Both the position numbers and the translations under genes were made by a program. A stretch of 64,000 nt of DNA, taken from positions 1 through 64,000 of the forward strand of contig JAJTXY010000021.1 of assembly GCA_021463865.1 (NCBI GenBank). The letters run 5' to 3'. This document shows positions 44,843-54,556 of the stretch, in pieces. The notes beneath the pieces were generated by a model. That model saw nothing but the letters and a program-made list of their open reading frames with translations. It did not search any database and had not been told where the DNA came from. This DNA is from Anaerolineae bacterium. Lineage in GTDB: Bacteria; Chloroflexota; Anaerolineae; Aggregatilineales; J027. Every line of letters starts with the position of its first letter. The first letter of the stretch is position 1.

Positions 44843-45637
44843 GACAAAACGCTCCAATGCCTCAGCGATGCCATCATGGTCGTTGCTGGCGGTGACATAA
44901 TCGGCGGATTTTTGCACCTCCGGCTTGGAATTGCCCATCGCAACGCCAATCCCCGCCAATTGCAGCATCCCAATGTCGTTTTCACCATCCCCAAATGCGA
45001 TGACATGCTCTGGTGGCATATCCATAAGTTCCAAAAGATGACTAAGGCCGCTCCCTTTGGATGCACCGGGGGGCAGCACTTCCAACATGGTATCAAGGGC
45101 CTGTACCAACGTCACGACATTGCCAATCTGGTCTTGGAGATTGGTACGTAGGGCAGTGATCCGCTTTGGCTCGTCAATAAAGGTCAGTTTATGGACGGGT
45201 ACATGGTCAATGATCTGGCGTAGCGGGCCGACGGCTTCCGGCTGTGGTTCATGATAATGTGTCAGGATGTCGGTCTGTGGACTGTTGTAGTCAGTTAGGA
45301 TGCGTGTACCGCTGTAAATGACGGTGGGATACTGGCCTTGTAGTGCGGTTTCAAGCGCGATATGGGCAGGATCAGCAGCGAGCGTTTTTTGGTATAAAAC
45401 ATCACCCTGACCGCTGTACACGGTTAACCCTTGTATGTATACTCCGGGAGTAGTGAGGCCCAAATGTTCAATAATATGGAGAGCGGAGGTGCGAGTTTTT
45501 CCAGTGGCAAGTATTAATGGAATACCCCGCTGCATGGCTTCGCGCAGGCATCGCTCGGTACGTTGGCTGATTTCGTGATTGCTATTGAGTAAGGTTCCGT
45601 CCAAGTCGGTAACGATAAGCTGGATGGGAGATGCCAT
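44831..45637 (-). CDS. Cof-type HAD phosphatase
   Basis: A 268-residue HAD hydrolase with a type IIB cap. Motif I D11-L-D13-G-T-L is at the N-terminus, the cap lies at about residues 80-180, Lys is in the P-P-G-A-S-K-G motif, and motif IV is G-D-G-E-N-D. These enzymes dephosphorylate sugar phosphates, flavin or pyridoxal phosphate with broad specificity. It ends within the App1 gene on the other strand. It is divergent from the exopolysaccharide locus, with about 206 bases between starts. Confidence 0.93.
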   Translation of the reverse strand: MASPIQLIVTDLDGTLLNSNHEISQRTERCLREAMQRGIPLILATGKTRTSALHIIEHLGLTTPGVYIQGLTVYSGQGDVLYQKTLAADPAHIALETALQGQYPTVIYSGTRILTDYNSPQTDILTHYHEPQPEAVGPLRQIIDHVPVHKLTFIDEPKRITALRTNLQDQIGNVVTLVQALDTMLEVLPPGASKGSGLSHLLELMDMPPEHVIAFGDGENDIGMLQLAGIGVAMGNSKPEVQKSADYVTASNDHDGIAEALERFVLAS

Positions 45638-45843
45638 TCAATTATTTACCTTGTAGATTGGATATGGGTGTGGCTTGATTATCAACATAACCTTATGATA
45701 CTTTTTTTGTAAGGGCATTGAAAGGCTTTTTTCATACGTATTACGTTAGCTGCAAGGTTAAAACACTATAGTTGAGAACGTTCGGCGCTCTAAAAATTTA
45801 TTGAGGCGGCGAAAGATTTGAGTTTTCTTGAGAGGTACATTGC

Positions 45844-48033
45844 ATGGCTCGAAATGGACACCGGCACATTCTATTTGTAGATGATGATGCCGATATACGA
45901 GAAGTAGTCGAAAGCCGGTTAGAGCTTGCGGGAATTAGTGTAACCACTGCTGAAGATGGCATAGATGCGCTTCATCATTTGGAGACCGGCCTTTTCCCAG
46001 ATATCATTATTTCCGACATCCAGATGCCCAACATGGATGGTTTTGCTTTCTTTAGCACGGTTCGCCAGAATGACGAATGGCTTGAAATTCCGTTTGTGGG
46101 CCTGACCGAAGACATGGACGGCACAATTGCACGGCGGGCACGCATTTTGGGCATGACCGATTTTTTGCGGAAACCGTTTGACAGCGATGAATTGTTAGAG
46201 ACTATCTATAGCAAAACCAAAGATAAGTCGGATGGGGATGCTGATAATGGACGTGTTTCAACCCAGCCTGTTACACAAGCCTTGAGCCGTCCAGAATCCA
46301 CCCGTCTTGAGGGACGTTCGGATTATTCACGGTTCGACAATGCCCCGGTTGTGGTGGATGATTCACCCAGCATGTCGCGGCAAATGGTCATGGCAACCCC
46401 GAAACTTCCTATTTCCACCAGTGCAGCAACTTCCGCCTCGGCAGGAGCAGAACTTAAATCCTATTTTCGGGTGCTCCTCTGGTATAAATGGGTTATTATC
46501 ATTTGTACGGTTGTGGCGGTTGTTTTGTCGTTTGTTGCCAGTATGCTGATTACGCCTAAATATTCAGCGAGTGCCACCTTGCGTGTTGCTTCGGCGTCCG
46601 GTGGGGTGGTGGACTATGGTTCACTGGCACTGTCTTCACGCTTGATGAACACCTACCGTGAAATTGCGACCAGTGGCCCGGTTATTGATGAACTCAATGA
46701 GCGTCTGGGTACGGAAGTTGCCCCCGCTATTTCAGTGGATTCCATTGTCGAAACTGAGTTGTTTACCATTACTGCAACCGATGCTGATCCCGAAATCGCC
46801 AAAGATGCCGCCAACATCATGGCCGAAATCATGGTTGAACGCAGTTTGGAACTGTACGGTGGGACAACCGAAACCTATCGGCAGTACCTTGAAGACCAAC
46901 TGCAAGAGGCCGAAGATAACTATCAGCAGGCGGTACGGGCTTATGAAATCGCCATTGAGGGAGCACAGACCGATCAGGAAGCAACTAATCCTGAAGGTGG
47001 CATAACCCAATCCGCTTCGTTGGTCACGGCTAAACTTGATATTTTGCAGAAGCGGGTCGAGCTTTTCCAACAAATATATCAAGATCGGCTCAACCGTTAC
47101 GAAAACGCGCTGGTGAGCGAACAACTGCGGGCCAACGCTATCAGTATTGTTGAACCCGCCTATCTACCAACAGCGCCGTCCTCACCCAAGAAGATGTTCA
47201 ATGCTATTTTGGGTTTTGGTGCGGGATTGGTGGGTGGAGTTGGCTTGGCTTTCTTACTCGAAACCTTTAAGAATGCCTTCCGCACGATTGAGGATGTTCA
47301 AAATGTTACCAGTCTGCCCATTTTGGCTCAAGTACCGAATCGCTCTGGCGGGCCATTGAGCCTACTGCGTCGTCGCCGTCGTGAGTTGTTCCTTACCCAG
47401 AAATCTAAACCCTCATTCTTTGAACCCTATCATCGGCTGCGTGTAACGCTGCTCGGCTCTCGATCCATCTCGAAAGGCGATGTCATTCTGCTCGCCAGTG
47501 CCGAACCGGGGGCCGGTAAGTCCACCACGACGGGCAATCTTGGTGTGGCAATGGCGGAAACAGGCAACCGTGTCATTTTGATTGATGCCGACTTCCCCCG
47601 TCATGGGTTGACTCGTATGTTTAACCAAGTGGGCAAACTGGGCTTGGGTGAGGTCTTATTGGGTCAGCAAAGCCTTGCAGAAACTATCCAAGATACCCAA
47701 TGGCCCACCCTCGGATTTTTGCCTGCTGGCGCTGTAGCGGATGAAATGACGGGCCGACTGTCGCCTGAAACACTTGAGGAAGTGCTGGCACAGTTGCGCC
47801 AACTCTATGACTATATCGTGATTGATTCACCCGCCTTGCTTTCCATTGCTGATGCAACTGTTATTGCGAGGCAGGCCGATGCGGTGGTGATGGTTGTCTC
47901 CATTCGACATTCGCAACCCAGCGAACTCCGTATGGCTTTGCAGCAGTTGGGTGATGTGAATGCCAAGACTGTTGGGTTGGTCATCAATCGCGCCCCCAAG
48001 ACCCGTGTCTACAGTTATTACGCTCGCCGATAA
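45844..48033 (+). CDS. receiver-Wzz-BY-kinase fusion protein
   Basis: A 729-residue protein controlling polysaccharide chain length and export. Residues 8-125 are a CheY-like receiver (acidic D13-D15, phospho-Asp58 in S-D-I-Q-M-P, Lys110). A Ser/Pro-rich linker (130-200) leads to the first membrane helix (about 213-237). The Wzz domain (238-450) has a coiled region and the pre-helix P-T-A-P-S-S-P motif. The second helix is about 452-472. The BY-kinase (540-715) has Walker A G-A-G-K559-S-T, Walker A' I-D-A-D, Walker B I-V-I-D-S-P and a C-terminal Tyr cluster (Y723, Y725, Y726). Both helices place receiver and kinase in the cytosol. The fusion is the first gene of a locus that ends beyond the window. 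Confidence 0.95.
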   Translation: MARNGHRHILFVDDDADIREVVESRLELAGISVTTAEDGIDALHHLETGLFPDIIISDIQMPNMDGFAFFSTVRQNDEWLEIPFVGLTEDMDGTIARRARILGMTDFLRKPFDSDELLETIYSKTKDKSDGDADNGRVSTQPVTQALSRPESTRLEGRSDYSRFDNAPVVVDDSPSMSRQMVMATPKLPISTSAATSASAGAELKSYFRVLLWYKWVIIICTVVAVVLSFVASMLITPKYSASATLRVASASGGVVDYGSLALSSRLMNTYREIATSGPVIDELNERLGTEVAPAISVDSIVETELFTITATDADPEIAKDAANIMAEIMVERSLELYGGTTETYRQYLEDQLQEAEDNYQQAVRAYEIAIEGAQTDQEATNPEGGITQSASLVTAKLDILQKRVELFQQIYQDRLNRYENALVSEQLRANAISIVEPAYLPTAPSSPKKMFNAILGFGAGLVGGVGLAFLLETFKNAFRTIEDVQNVTSLPILAQVPNRSGGPLSLLRRRRRELFLTQKSKPSFFEPYHRLRVTLLGSRSISKGDVILLASAEPGAGKSTTTGNLGVAMAETGNRVILIDADFPRHGLTRMFNQVGKLGLGEVLLGQQSLAETIQDTQWPTLGFLPAGAVADEMTGRLSPETLEEVLAQLRQLYDYIVIDSPALLSIADATVIARQADAVVMVVSIRHSQPSELRMALQQLGDVNAKTVGLVINRAPKTRVYSYYARR

Positions 48034-48036
48034 AAA

Positions 48037-48071
48037 GTTAGGCCTGCCGGTGGCTACAGTGCAGGCTTTTT
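48037..48071 (+). terminator. intrinsic terminator or attenuator after the BY-kinase gene
   Basis: GCCTGC (48042-48047) pairs with GCAGGC (48061-48066) and is followed by five T residues. It lies 9 bases past the kinase stop, before the first glycosyltransferase. Partial read-through would set the ratio between the controller and the biosynthetic enzymes. Confidence 0.72.
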
Positions 48072-48091
48072 ACTAAAGGAGACTTAGGATT

Positions 48092-49303
48092 ATGTCCGGC
48101 AGCCGTCCGCTGCGTGTCTTGATGATTGTTGAAAACTGCTCGTACCCCTTTGATGTGCGGGTGCGGCATGAAGCTGAAACTTTAGCCGCTGCTGGCTATC
48201 AAGTGTGTGTAATTGCGCCACGAGGCAAAAACGAAAAATGGCGGGATACCCTCAATGGTGTCTATGCCGTGCGCTTCCCAGCACCTCCCAATCGTGGGGG
48301 GATGTTAGGGTATTTGATGGAATTTGGGTATGCCACCCTTGCGGTGACGTGGCTGGCACTGTGGCTGACCCTGCGAGGTAAAGTGGATGTGATTCATGTA
48401 CATAATCCACCGGATACGTTGTGGTTTGCGGCGCTGATTCCTAAATTATTGGGCAAGAAATTTATCTACGATCATCATGACCTATCGCCTGAATTGTTCC
48501 TCTCCAAGTATGGCGAAGACGCCAAAGAAAATAAGTTGTATCGCGTGTTGCTGTGGCTGGAAAAACGTTCGTGCCGCATGGCGAATTGGGTGGTGGAGGT
48601 CAACGAGTCCTACAAGAAGGGTGATATTGAACGTAATGGTGTCAAACCAGAGCGTGTCCATGTCGTCCGCAATGGCCCTAACCTAAAACGGATGCGCCTT
48701 GTCCCAATTGATGAGCAACTCCGCGCCAAAGCCGAAACGTTGATCGCCTATGTTGGCAATATTTCCTCGCAAGATGGCCTCGACCATTTGTTGGGGGCGG
48801 TGTATCACCTTGAGCGTGATCTCGGCTATAAGGATTGGTACTGCAACGTCATTGGCAAGGCCGATAATCTCAATGAATTGCAGCAGATTGCCCAAGAATT
48901 AGGGATTAGTGAGCGGGTGCGCTTTACGGGTTTTATCTCTGATGATGAAATGCTGCGTATCCTGTCTACATCTGATATTTGCATTGTGCCCGACCCCGAT
49001 AATCCGTTGAACAATAAATCCACCATGAACAAAGTCATGGAATATATGGCATTGGGCAAGCCAATGGTCGCTTATGACTTGGTGGAACACAAGTTTTCAG
49101 CACAGGACGCGGCCCTTTATGCGATTCCCAACGACAAAATGGATATGGCCCGCCAAATTTTGAAGCTCGTCCAAGACCCTGCGTTGCGTGCCCAAATGGG
49201 AGAAGCAGGTCGTCAACGGGTCGAAACTCAATTGAAATGGGAGTATTCGGCTGAAAAACTGCTGGCGCTCTATGCCGAAGTTGCGAAGGAAACGCTGGGT
49301 TGA
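48092..49303 (+). CDS. GT4-family glycosyltransferase
   Basis: A 403-residue GT-B retaining glycosyltransferase. The N-terminal domain begins M-I-V-E-N-C-S-Y-P-F-D-V-R-V-R-H-E-A, a pattern typical of capsule and exopolysaccharide loci, and a hydrophobic patch around residues 75-95 may touch the membrane. The C-terminal domain has the E-Y-M-A-L-G-K-P motif with the E-x7-E-like acidic residues that hold the donor nucleotide sugar. AAAGGAGA precedes the ATG. It is the first enzyme gene after the attenuator and probably adds an early sugar to the lipid-linked unit; donor and linkage are unknown. Confidence 0.92.
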   Translation: MSGSRPLRVLMIVENCSYPFDVRVRHEAETLAAAGYQVCVIAPRGKNEKWRDTLNGVYAVRFPAPPNRGGMLGYLMEFGYATLAVTWLALWLTLRGKVDVIHVHNPPDTLWFAALIPKLLGKKFIYDHHDLSPELFLSKYGEDAKENKLYRVLLWLEKRSCRMANWVVEVNESYKKGDIERNGVKPERVHVVRNGPNLKRMRLVPIDEQLRAKAETLIAYVGNISSQDGLDHLLGAVYHLERDLGYKDWYCNVIGKADNLNELQQIAQELGISERVRFTGFISDDEMLRILSTSDICIVPDPDNPLNNKSTMNKVMEYMALGKPMVAYDLVEHKFSAQDAALYAIPNDKMDMARQILKLVQDPALRAQMGEAGRQRVETQLKWEYSAEKLLALYAEVAKETLG

Positions 49304-49319
49304 TAGGTAATAGTACGCG

Positions 49320-50912
49320 ATGAGCAGCCTTCCGAACTCGAAAACCTTTGCACGCCCCGGATTCTTCTATTATCTGATCCGGCCTTGGCGTGTGATAGAC
49401 TTGCCCGGCTTTTGGCCTTTTATGGAATTGGTCATCGCGGCAGGGATAGGGTTGTGCATTGCGGTTTTGATTATCTTCAGCACCCACTTTATCGGCAATC
49501 CAAAGGTCGTCGTGGGGGCGATTGGCGGCATTTTTTATGTCTTTATGATTCGCCGCTGGCCCTATTTGGGAATCTTGTCGGTCGTGGCGATTACAAGCGG
49601 GCTGATCAGTTGGGAATGGCTGCCACTAATCCCTATTGGCCCATTCAGTGCCCATATTCCCGATGTGATGTTGGGCCTGCTTCTTTTGCTGCTGATATTG
49701 CGTGCCACAGCCCAAAAGGATTTTCATTTTTATCAGACCCCATTAGATATTCCCTTAATATTGTTTATCATGGCATTACTTTTTTCGATGTTTAATGGCG
49801 TCATCTTTTTAGACCTATCGCCCAACCCTGTAATACGGGTATCTCGACCTATTTTTTACTGGTTAATCTTTTTTCCGATTACGCAATTTATCACGGACAG
49901 GCAGACATTACGCAATTTTCTGTATGGCCTTATGGGATTGGCGCTGGTTCTCTCGGCTGGCCTGATATTCCCCAACCGCTTTTTGCCTCTTATGCCTGTC
50001 AGCGCAGCGGATTTGACAACTGCTGGCCGCGAATTCTCCGGTGTGACTCGCCTTTATTATGGCGGCGAACGTTATCTCTACATGATTATCCCGGCCATGA
50101 TCGGCACTCTGCTGATTTATCGTAAGGAGCGTTGGCTGCGGTTCATTGTGCTGGCAGGGGCGATATTTTGGCTGTACCGGAGTTATCAACGTAATTATTG
50201 GGCCACCACGATTGTCAACATTGGCTTAATGATCGCCTTGTTCAGCACGTTTAGTCGAACGCGCTATCGGACGATTACTCGTCTTGCGACTGCCGCTCCG
50301 CTACTCATTATTTTGTTTATAGGGGTCTATTTCGCATTTCCGGCGCAGGTGGGGAGCCAGATTGACATTTATGCTGATCGGATGGGCAGTATTTTTCAGA
50401 CCGCCTCCAATGAGCGAGCCGATAGCAGCCTTGAATGGCGCTCGATGGAAAATTACTATGCCCGGCAAAGTATCAATGAACATTTGTGGTTTGGCATTGG
50501 GCCATCGGGAACTTATCGCCCACCGTTTGAAATTGAAGTGCTTGCTAACGAGTATCCGATTAACTGGTATGTCCACAACAGCTACTTGTGGATCACCGTC
50601 ATGATGGGACTCTCTGGCTTAATCCCGTTTTTGTGGCTAAGTATTCAATATGTTTTGCGTACTTTGTGGCGTTGGACGGAACTGCGGGATGAAGAATTTA
50701 TCGGCGTCTATATCGGCTTTGGTACGGGTTACTTGGGCATGATGATTAGCAACATCGTCGCGCCAAATTTTGTGCAATCGTGGGCACTTATCATCTATCC
50801 GGTAGCGATGGGTGTCAACGAAGTGATTTATCGGCTGAATAAACAAGAAAAAGAACAAGCCGAAAAACAACAAACAATCTCGCTTGCCCGTCGTATGCGT
50901 GTGGCAAGATAA
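49320..50912 (+). CDS. Wzy/O-antigen-ligase-like polymerase
   Basis: A 530-residue membrane protein with about eleven to twelve hydrophobic segments. The WaaL/Wzy_C domain is marked by a long extracytoplasmic loop (about residues 335-420) with conserved R-x-x-x-W and H-N-S-Y-L-W-I motifs. Such proteins join repeat units outside the membrane or ligate chains to a carrier. Placed between a glycosyltransferase and a flippase gene, polymerase is the more likely role. The C-terminal tail is charged and cytoplasmic. 16 bases separate it from the previous gene. Confidence 0.9.
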   Translation: MSSLPNSKTFARPGFFYYLIRPWRVIDLPGFWPFMELVIAAGIGLCIAVLIIFSTHFIGNPKVVVGAIGGIFYVFMIRRWPYLGILSVVAITSGLISWEWLPLIPIGPFSAHIPDVMLGLLLLLLILRATAQKDFHFYQTPLDIPLILFIMALLFSMFNGVIFLDLSPNPVIRVSRPIFYWLIFFPITQFITDRQTLRNFLYGLMGLALVLSAGLIFPNRFLPLMPVSAADLTTAGREFSGVTRLYYGGERYLYMIIPAMIGTLLIYRKERWLRFIVLAGAIFWLYRSYQRNYWATTIVNIGLMIALFSTFSRTRYRTITRLATAAPLLIILFIGVYFAFPAQVGSQIDIYADRMGSIFQTASNERADSSLEWRSMENYYARQSINEHLWFGIGPSGTYRPPFEIEVLANEYPINWYVHNSYLWITVMMGLSGLIPFLWLSIQYVLRTLWRWTELRDEEFIGVYIGFGTGYLGMMISNIVAPNFVQSWALIIYPVAMGVNEVIYRLNKQEKEQAEKQQTISLARRMRVAR

Positions 50913-50929
50913 TCTCTTGAGGGGATCGA

Positions 50930-52489
50930 ATGCAAAGGCGCGTTATTAAAGACCTGCTGGCCTATTTGCCATCCAAAATTTTGCCAGCACTGACGGCATT
51001 TATCACGGTGCCAATTTTTACTCGTCTATTTGCCCCAGACCAATATGGCAACTATAACCTTGCAGTTGGGGTCTCGGAGTTTTTGATTGCTGGGACGGTC
51101 ACAGGATTTGCCGCTGCCGCCGTGCGATTTTATGCGGCCTATGAACTCAAAGAAAAACTTTCCGACTATTTTGGGACGATTTTTTCTACCACCGCCGTAC
51201 TGACCATTGTTGGGGGGATTATCGCCGCCGTGCTGATGGTCGCCGCCAAAACCGCCGATTTGGTAGATGATGACCTATACTCCCTATTATGGGTGGCGCT
51301 GCTGCTCTTTATCGTCAGCAGTTGGTACACCGTTCTGATGCACATTGTTCGGGCAGAGGAAAAAAGCCGCTGGTACACCGCCTTTGAGCTATCTATGCGT
51401 TACGGGATGGTCATTATTGCATGGATAATGGCAACCCAGTTCAATGTTGGGGTTGGCTCGATCTTATGGGGACAGGTCATTATCACTATTGTGCTGATGA
51501 TTCCCCTCTTTTGGGTTACATCAAAAGGCATAGCCATACGATTTAGTAAATTAACCCGAACTGATTTTGCGCCGTTTTGGGCCTATGCTTTGCCCCTTAC
51601 CATTGGTAATTTGGCGTTTTGGGGATTGCGCTTGGCTGACCGCTACATCGTCAAAATTTTCCATGATAGCTATGAGGTCGGTGTCTATCTCGTTTCCTAC
51701 AACATTTCGGCCCGCAGTATTGACCTGCTGGTCGGTCTATTTTTGATTGTCCCCGGCCCTATTATGATGAGGACATGGGAAGAAAAAGGCCGTGCCGAAA
51801 CTGAAGAAACACTGACCACTTTTACTCGGATGTTCCTAATTTTGGTCATGCCAGCGGTGGTTGGCTTGGCAGTAACTGCACGTCTATTGGTGGGATTTTT
51901 GGCTGATCCTGAATATTTTGATGGATACCGTGCGACCTTTTTTGTGGCGGCATCTAGCGCTCTATTTGGTTTAGGGCAGTTGGGCAGCTATGGTATCCTG
52001 CTGGGTAAAAAGACGAATATTTTGGCCCGTAATCAATTTATTGCGGTTGCAGTCAGCCTTGCACTTAACATTGCTTTAGTTCCTTGGTTGGGTTTTATGG
52101 GCGCGGCGATGGCCGGGACAATTGCTTTTGCTTTCCAGACCTTTTTGCAGGCCTATTATTCCGCGAAATTCCTGACATGGCGCTGGCCTATGCAAACGTT
52201 GTGGCGAGTTGTTGTGGCGACGGTGTTGATGGGGATTGTCGCAGGTCTCATTGTCGAGTTTGGGCCAGCAGATGGTACTAAAGAACAGGTACTGACGTTT
52301 CTGATCGCGGTTGGGGCTGGGGCAGTTGCCTACGGAATCACCATTATTGGCCTCGGTGAAATCTCCATTGCCCAATTACGCACCATTCGTAGCGAGCATG
52401 GGCCGGATGCGCTGATTGCCTCTGTGCCAGAGGATGCGGAATCAGAATCAACGATCCCACCAATGCCCGAAACCACCGTTGAAATATAG
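50930..52489 (+). CDS. Wzx-type oligosaccharide flippase
   Basis: A 519-residue MOP-superfamily protein with twelve to fourteen hydrophobic helices. The N-terminus K-D-L-L-A-Y-L-P-S-K-I-L-P-A and the F-T-R-L-F-A-P-D-Q-Y-G-N-Y segment are typical of the RfbX/Wzx group. It would turn undecaprenyl-linked repeat units to the outer face of the membrane for Wzy. The C-terminus extends about 40 acidic residues past the last helix. It begins 17 bases after the polymerase gene. Confidence 0.92.
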   Translation: MQRRVIKDLLAYLPSKILPALTAFITVPIFTRLFAPDQYGNYNLAVGVSEFLIAGTVTGFAAAAVRFYAAYELKEKLSDYFGTIFSTTAVLTIVGGIIAAVLMVAAKTADLVDDDLYSLLWVALLLFIVSSWYTVLMHIVRAEEKSRWYTAFELSMRYGMVIIAWIMATQFNVGVGSILWGQVIITIVLMIPLFWVTSKGIAIRFSKLTRTDFAPFWAYALPLTIGNLAFWGLRLADRYIVKIFHDSYEVGVYLVSYNISARSIDLLVGLFLIVPGPIMMRTWEEKGRAETEETLTTFTRMFLILVMPAVVGLAVTARLLVGFLADPEYFDGYRATFFVAASSALFGLGQLGSYGILLGKKTNILARNQFIAVAVSLALNIALVPWLGFMGAAMAGTIAFAFQTFLQAYYSAKFLTWRWPMQTLWRVVVATVLMGIVAGLIVEFGPADGTKEQVLTFLIAVGAGAVAYGITIIGLGEISIAQLRTIRSEHGPDALIASVPEDAESESTIPPMPETTVEI

Positions 52490-52496
52490 GGGTTCC

Positions 52497-54539
52497 ATGC
52501 CATCTATCAAACATTATGCTGACCGCTTCCGTGAACTTGGCGTGCGGGGTGCGGTTGAAAAAGTGGGGGGACGAGTCAGCCGCGCCGGAAAACTTTGGGG
52601 TGAGACGGCCTATTGGCGTTGGAAAGCCAACCAAACCATGTCCGATGCCGATTTGCTGGCCGAGGTGAAGGGCGATTGGCAAACCTTCGGGACATTTATC
52701 ACACAACTCGCCTCCCGACCTGACACCTCATTTTTGCTGCCGCATGAGTCGCGCTTAGAGACGGTTCAGATACTACGCGAGCGTTATCCCGAACATGTCT
52801 CGGCGACTTTGGCACTGGCGGATGCGGCCTGTCAAAACGAATTTAATTTATTCGGGCAGGTGGTCAAATTCCCCGATGAAATCAACTGGCATCGTGACCC
52901 TGTGACGGGTTATGAATGGCCCGTGCTATATATTGTGCGGATGGAAGAATTATTGTGGTCGGTTGAACGCAGTGCCGATTTGAAGCCGATTTGGGAACTC
53001 AACCGTCATCAGCATTTTATCGCGTTGGGGATGGCGTATTGGTTGACTGAAGATATTCGTTATTATGAGGCATTTGCGAAACAGACCGAAAGCTGGATTC
53101 AAGCCAATCCGGTGCTGCATGGCATCAATTGGTTCAGCAGCCTTGAGTTGGGGATTCGGCTCATCGCGTGGGGGGTGGCCTTCCAATTTTTCCGCCCACT
53201 GGCTGATTTCCGGGAAAAATTAGCGCCGGCCTTCCTAAAAAGTCTCTATCAGCAGGCCGATGTTCTCAGCACCCATCTTACCCATTGGGAGGCCGTGCCC
53301 AACAATCACTTGATTGGCGAGGCGGCGGGGCTAGCCATTACGGCGGCGCTGTTCCCTGAATTTAAGGAATCGGCGCAGTGGCTTGAGATTGGTCTCCGGC
53401 ATATGAACGAACAAATGATAGCCCAAACGCATCCTAGCGGGGCGAACAAGGAGCAGGGCACGGGGTATCATCAATTTGTGGCGGAATTTGTGCAACCGTT
53501 GGTGCTGCTGGCGAAACGCGGCCTCATTCCTCCGCAGCCTGTTTTGGAAGATACACTCCATCGGATGATTGATTATGTGCAATATTGCAAAACCCCGGCA
53601 GGCACAATGCAAAATTGGGGTGATCAAGATGATGGACGGGCAGTCGGGTTAAGCCTTGCCAAGCCGTTTTGGGATTTCCGTCATCTTTTGGCGTTTGGGG
53701 CGGCCTATTATCAGCGACCTGATTGGAAATTTGGCTCTGGACGGTTTGATGAAGAATCCTTCTGGCTGTTGGGTAAAGATGGCTTGGAGACTTGGGAAAA
53801 ATTAGAGGCGCAGCCCCCTGCCGAAATCTCCAAAGCCTTTCCTGATGCAGGCCACTATATCATCCGCGATGATTGGTCAGCGACCAGTGACATACTGTAT
53901 TTTCGCTGTGGCCCGTATGGATTGGGTGGAGAGGGCGAATCGGCCCATGCCCATTGTGATATGCTCAGTCCGATTTTGTGGATTGGTGGGCGGCCTGTTT
54001 TGGTGGATGCGGGTACGTATCTTTATCATGGCCCATCGCGCGACCACTATCGAACGACGGCCTCGCATAATACGCTGATGATTGATGGCAAGGAACAGGC
54101 GGTCCCTCGCACCGATTTTTCGTGGGAGCAGGTGCCGCATGGGGAATGTTTGGCATGGGAGGCAGGAAAGCGTGTCGTCGGCGCGATGCAAACTCGGGCA
54201 GGCGTAGGCCATCAGCGGGAAATCAATCATCCGGCAGCGGGTGTTTGGGAAATCAGCGACACCTTACAGGCGGATTCAACGACGCATGAAGTAAAGTGGT
54301 TTTATCATTTTGCACCCGACCTGACTGTACAGCAGTTGGATGGACGGGTGTTGGTAAAAAATGATGCAGCTAGTTTTTCAATGGATGTTATCCCACCTGC
54401 TGAGGTGAAGTTGAGTATCGAGGTGGGTGAATTTTCATCGAATTATGGGCGAAAACAGCCCAATCAAATCCTTATCGCAACTTGGCAGGGCGCAGTCTCA
54501 GAAATGCGCTTCGTCTGGAAATTTGAACGCAATTCATAA
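52497..54539 (+). CDS. heparinase II/III-family polysaccharide lyase
   Basis: A 680-residue protein with an alpha/alpha toroid domain (about residues 100-400) and a C-terminal beta-sandwich (about residues 440-650) of the heparinase II/III kind. Motifs include N-N-H-L-I-G-E (toroid, His/Asn site), G-T-G-Y-H-Q and, in the sandwich, A-H-A-H-C-D with His near residue 483 and H-N-T-L-M-I-D-G. The fold includes enzymes that cut uronate-containing chains, such as heparin and alginate lyases. No signal peptide is evident, which is common for members coded inside capsule loci. It may trim or proofread the polymer. ATG 52497 is 8 bases after the flippase stop with AGGGG nearby. Confidence 0.9.
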   Translation: MPSIKHYADRFRELGVRGAVEKVGGRVSRAGKLWGETAYWRWKANQTMSDADLLAEVKGDWQTFGTFITQLASRPDTSFLLPHESRLETVQILRERYPEHVSATLALADAACQNEFNLFGQVVKFPDEINWHRDPVTGYEWPVLYIVRMEELLWSVERSADLKPIWELNRHQHFIALGMAYWLTEDIRYYEAFAKQTESWIQANPVLHGINWFSSLELGIRLIAWGVAFQFFRPLADFREKLAPAFLKSLYQQADVLSTHLTHWEAVPNNHLIGEAAGLAITAALFPEFKESAQWLEIGLRHMNEQMIAQTHPSGANKEQGTGYHQFVAEFVQPLVLLAKRGLIPPQPVLEDTLHRMIDYVQYCKTPAGTMQNWGDQDDGRAVGLSLAKPFWDFRHLLAFGAAYYQRPDWKFGSGRFDEESFWLLGKDGLETWEKLEAQPPAEISKAFPDAGHYIIRDDWSATSDILYFRCGPYGLGGEGESAHAHCDMLSPILWIGGRPVLVDAGTYLYHGPSRDHYRTTASHNTLMIDGKEQAVPRTDFSWEQVPHGECLAWEAGKRVVGAMQTRAGVGHQREINHPAAGVWEISDTLQADSTTHEVKWFYHFAPDLTVQQLDGRVLVKNDAASFSMDVIPPAEVKLSIEVGEFSSNYGRKQPNQILIATWQGAVSEMRFVWKFERNS

Positions 54540-54556
54540 ATGGAGCGGATCAACTA

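Noticed and set aside
45638-45843. Possible promoter (TATAGT at 45767) and GAACGTTC palindrome before the exopolysaccharide locus
   Set aside because: No convincing -35 at proper spacing and the eight-base palindrome is short enough to occur by chance; the real promoter is likely here but I cannot place it.
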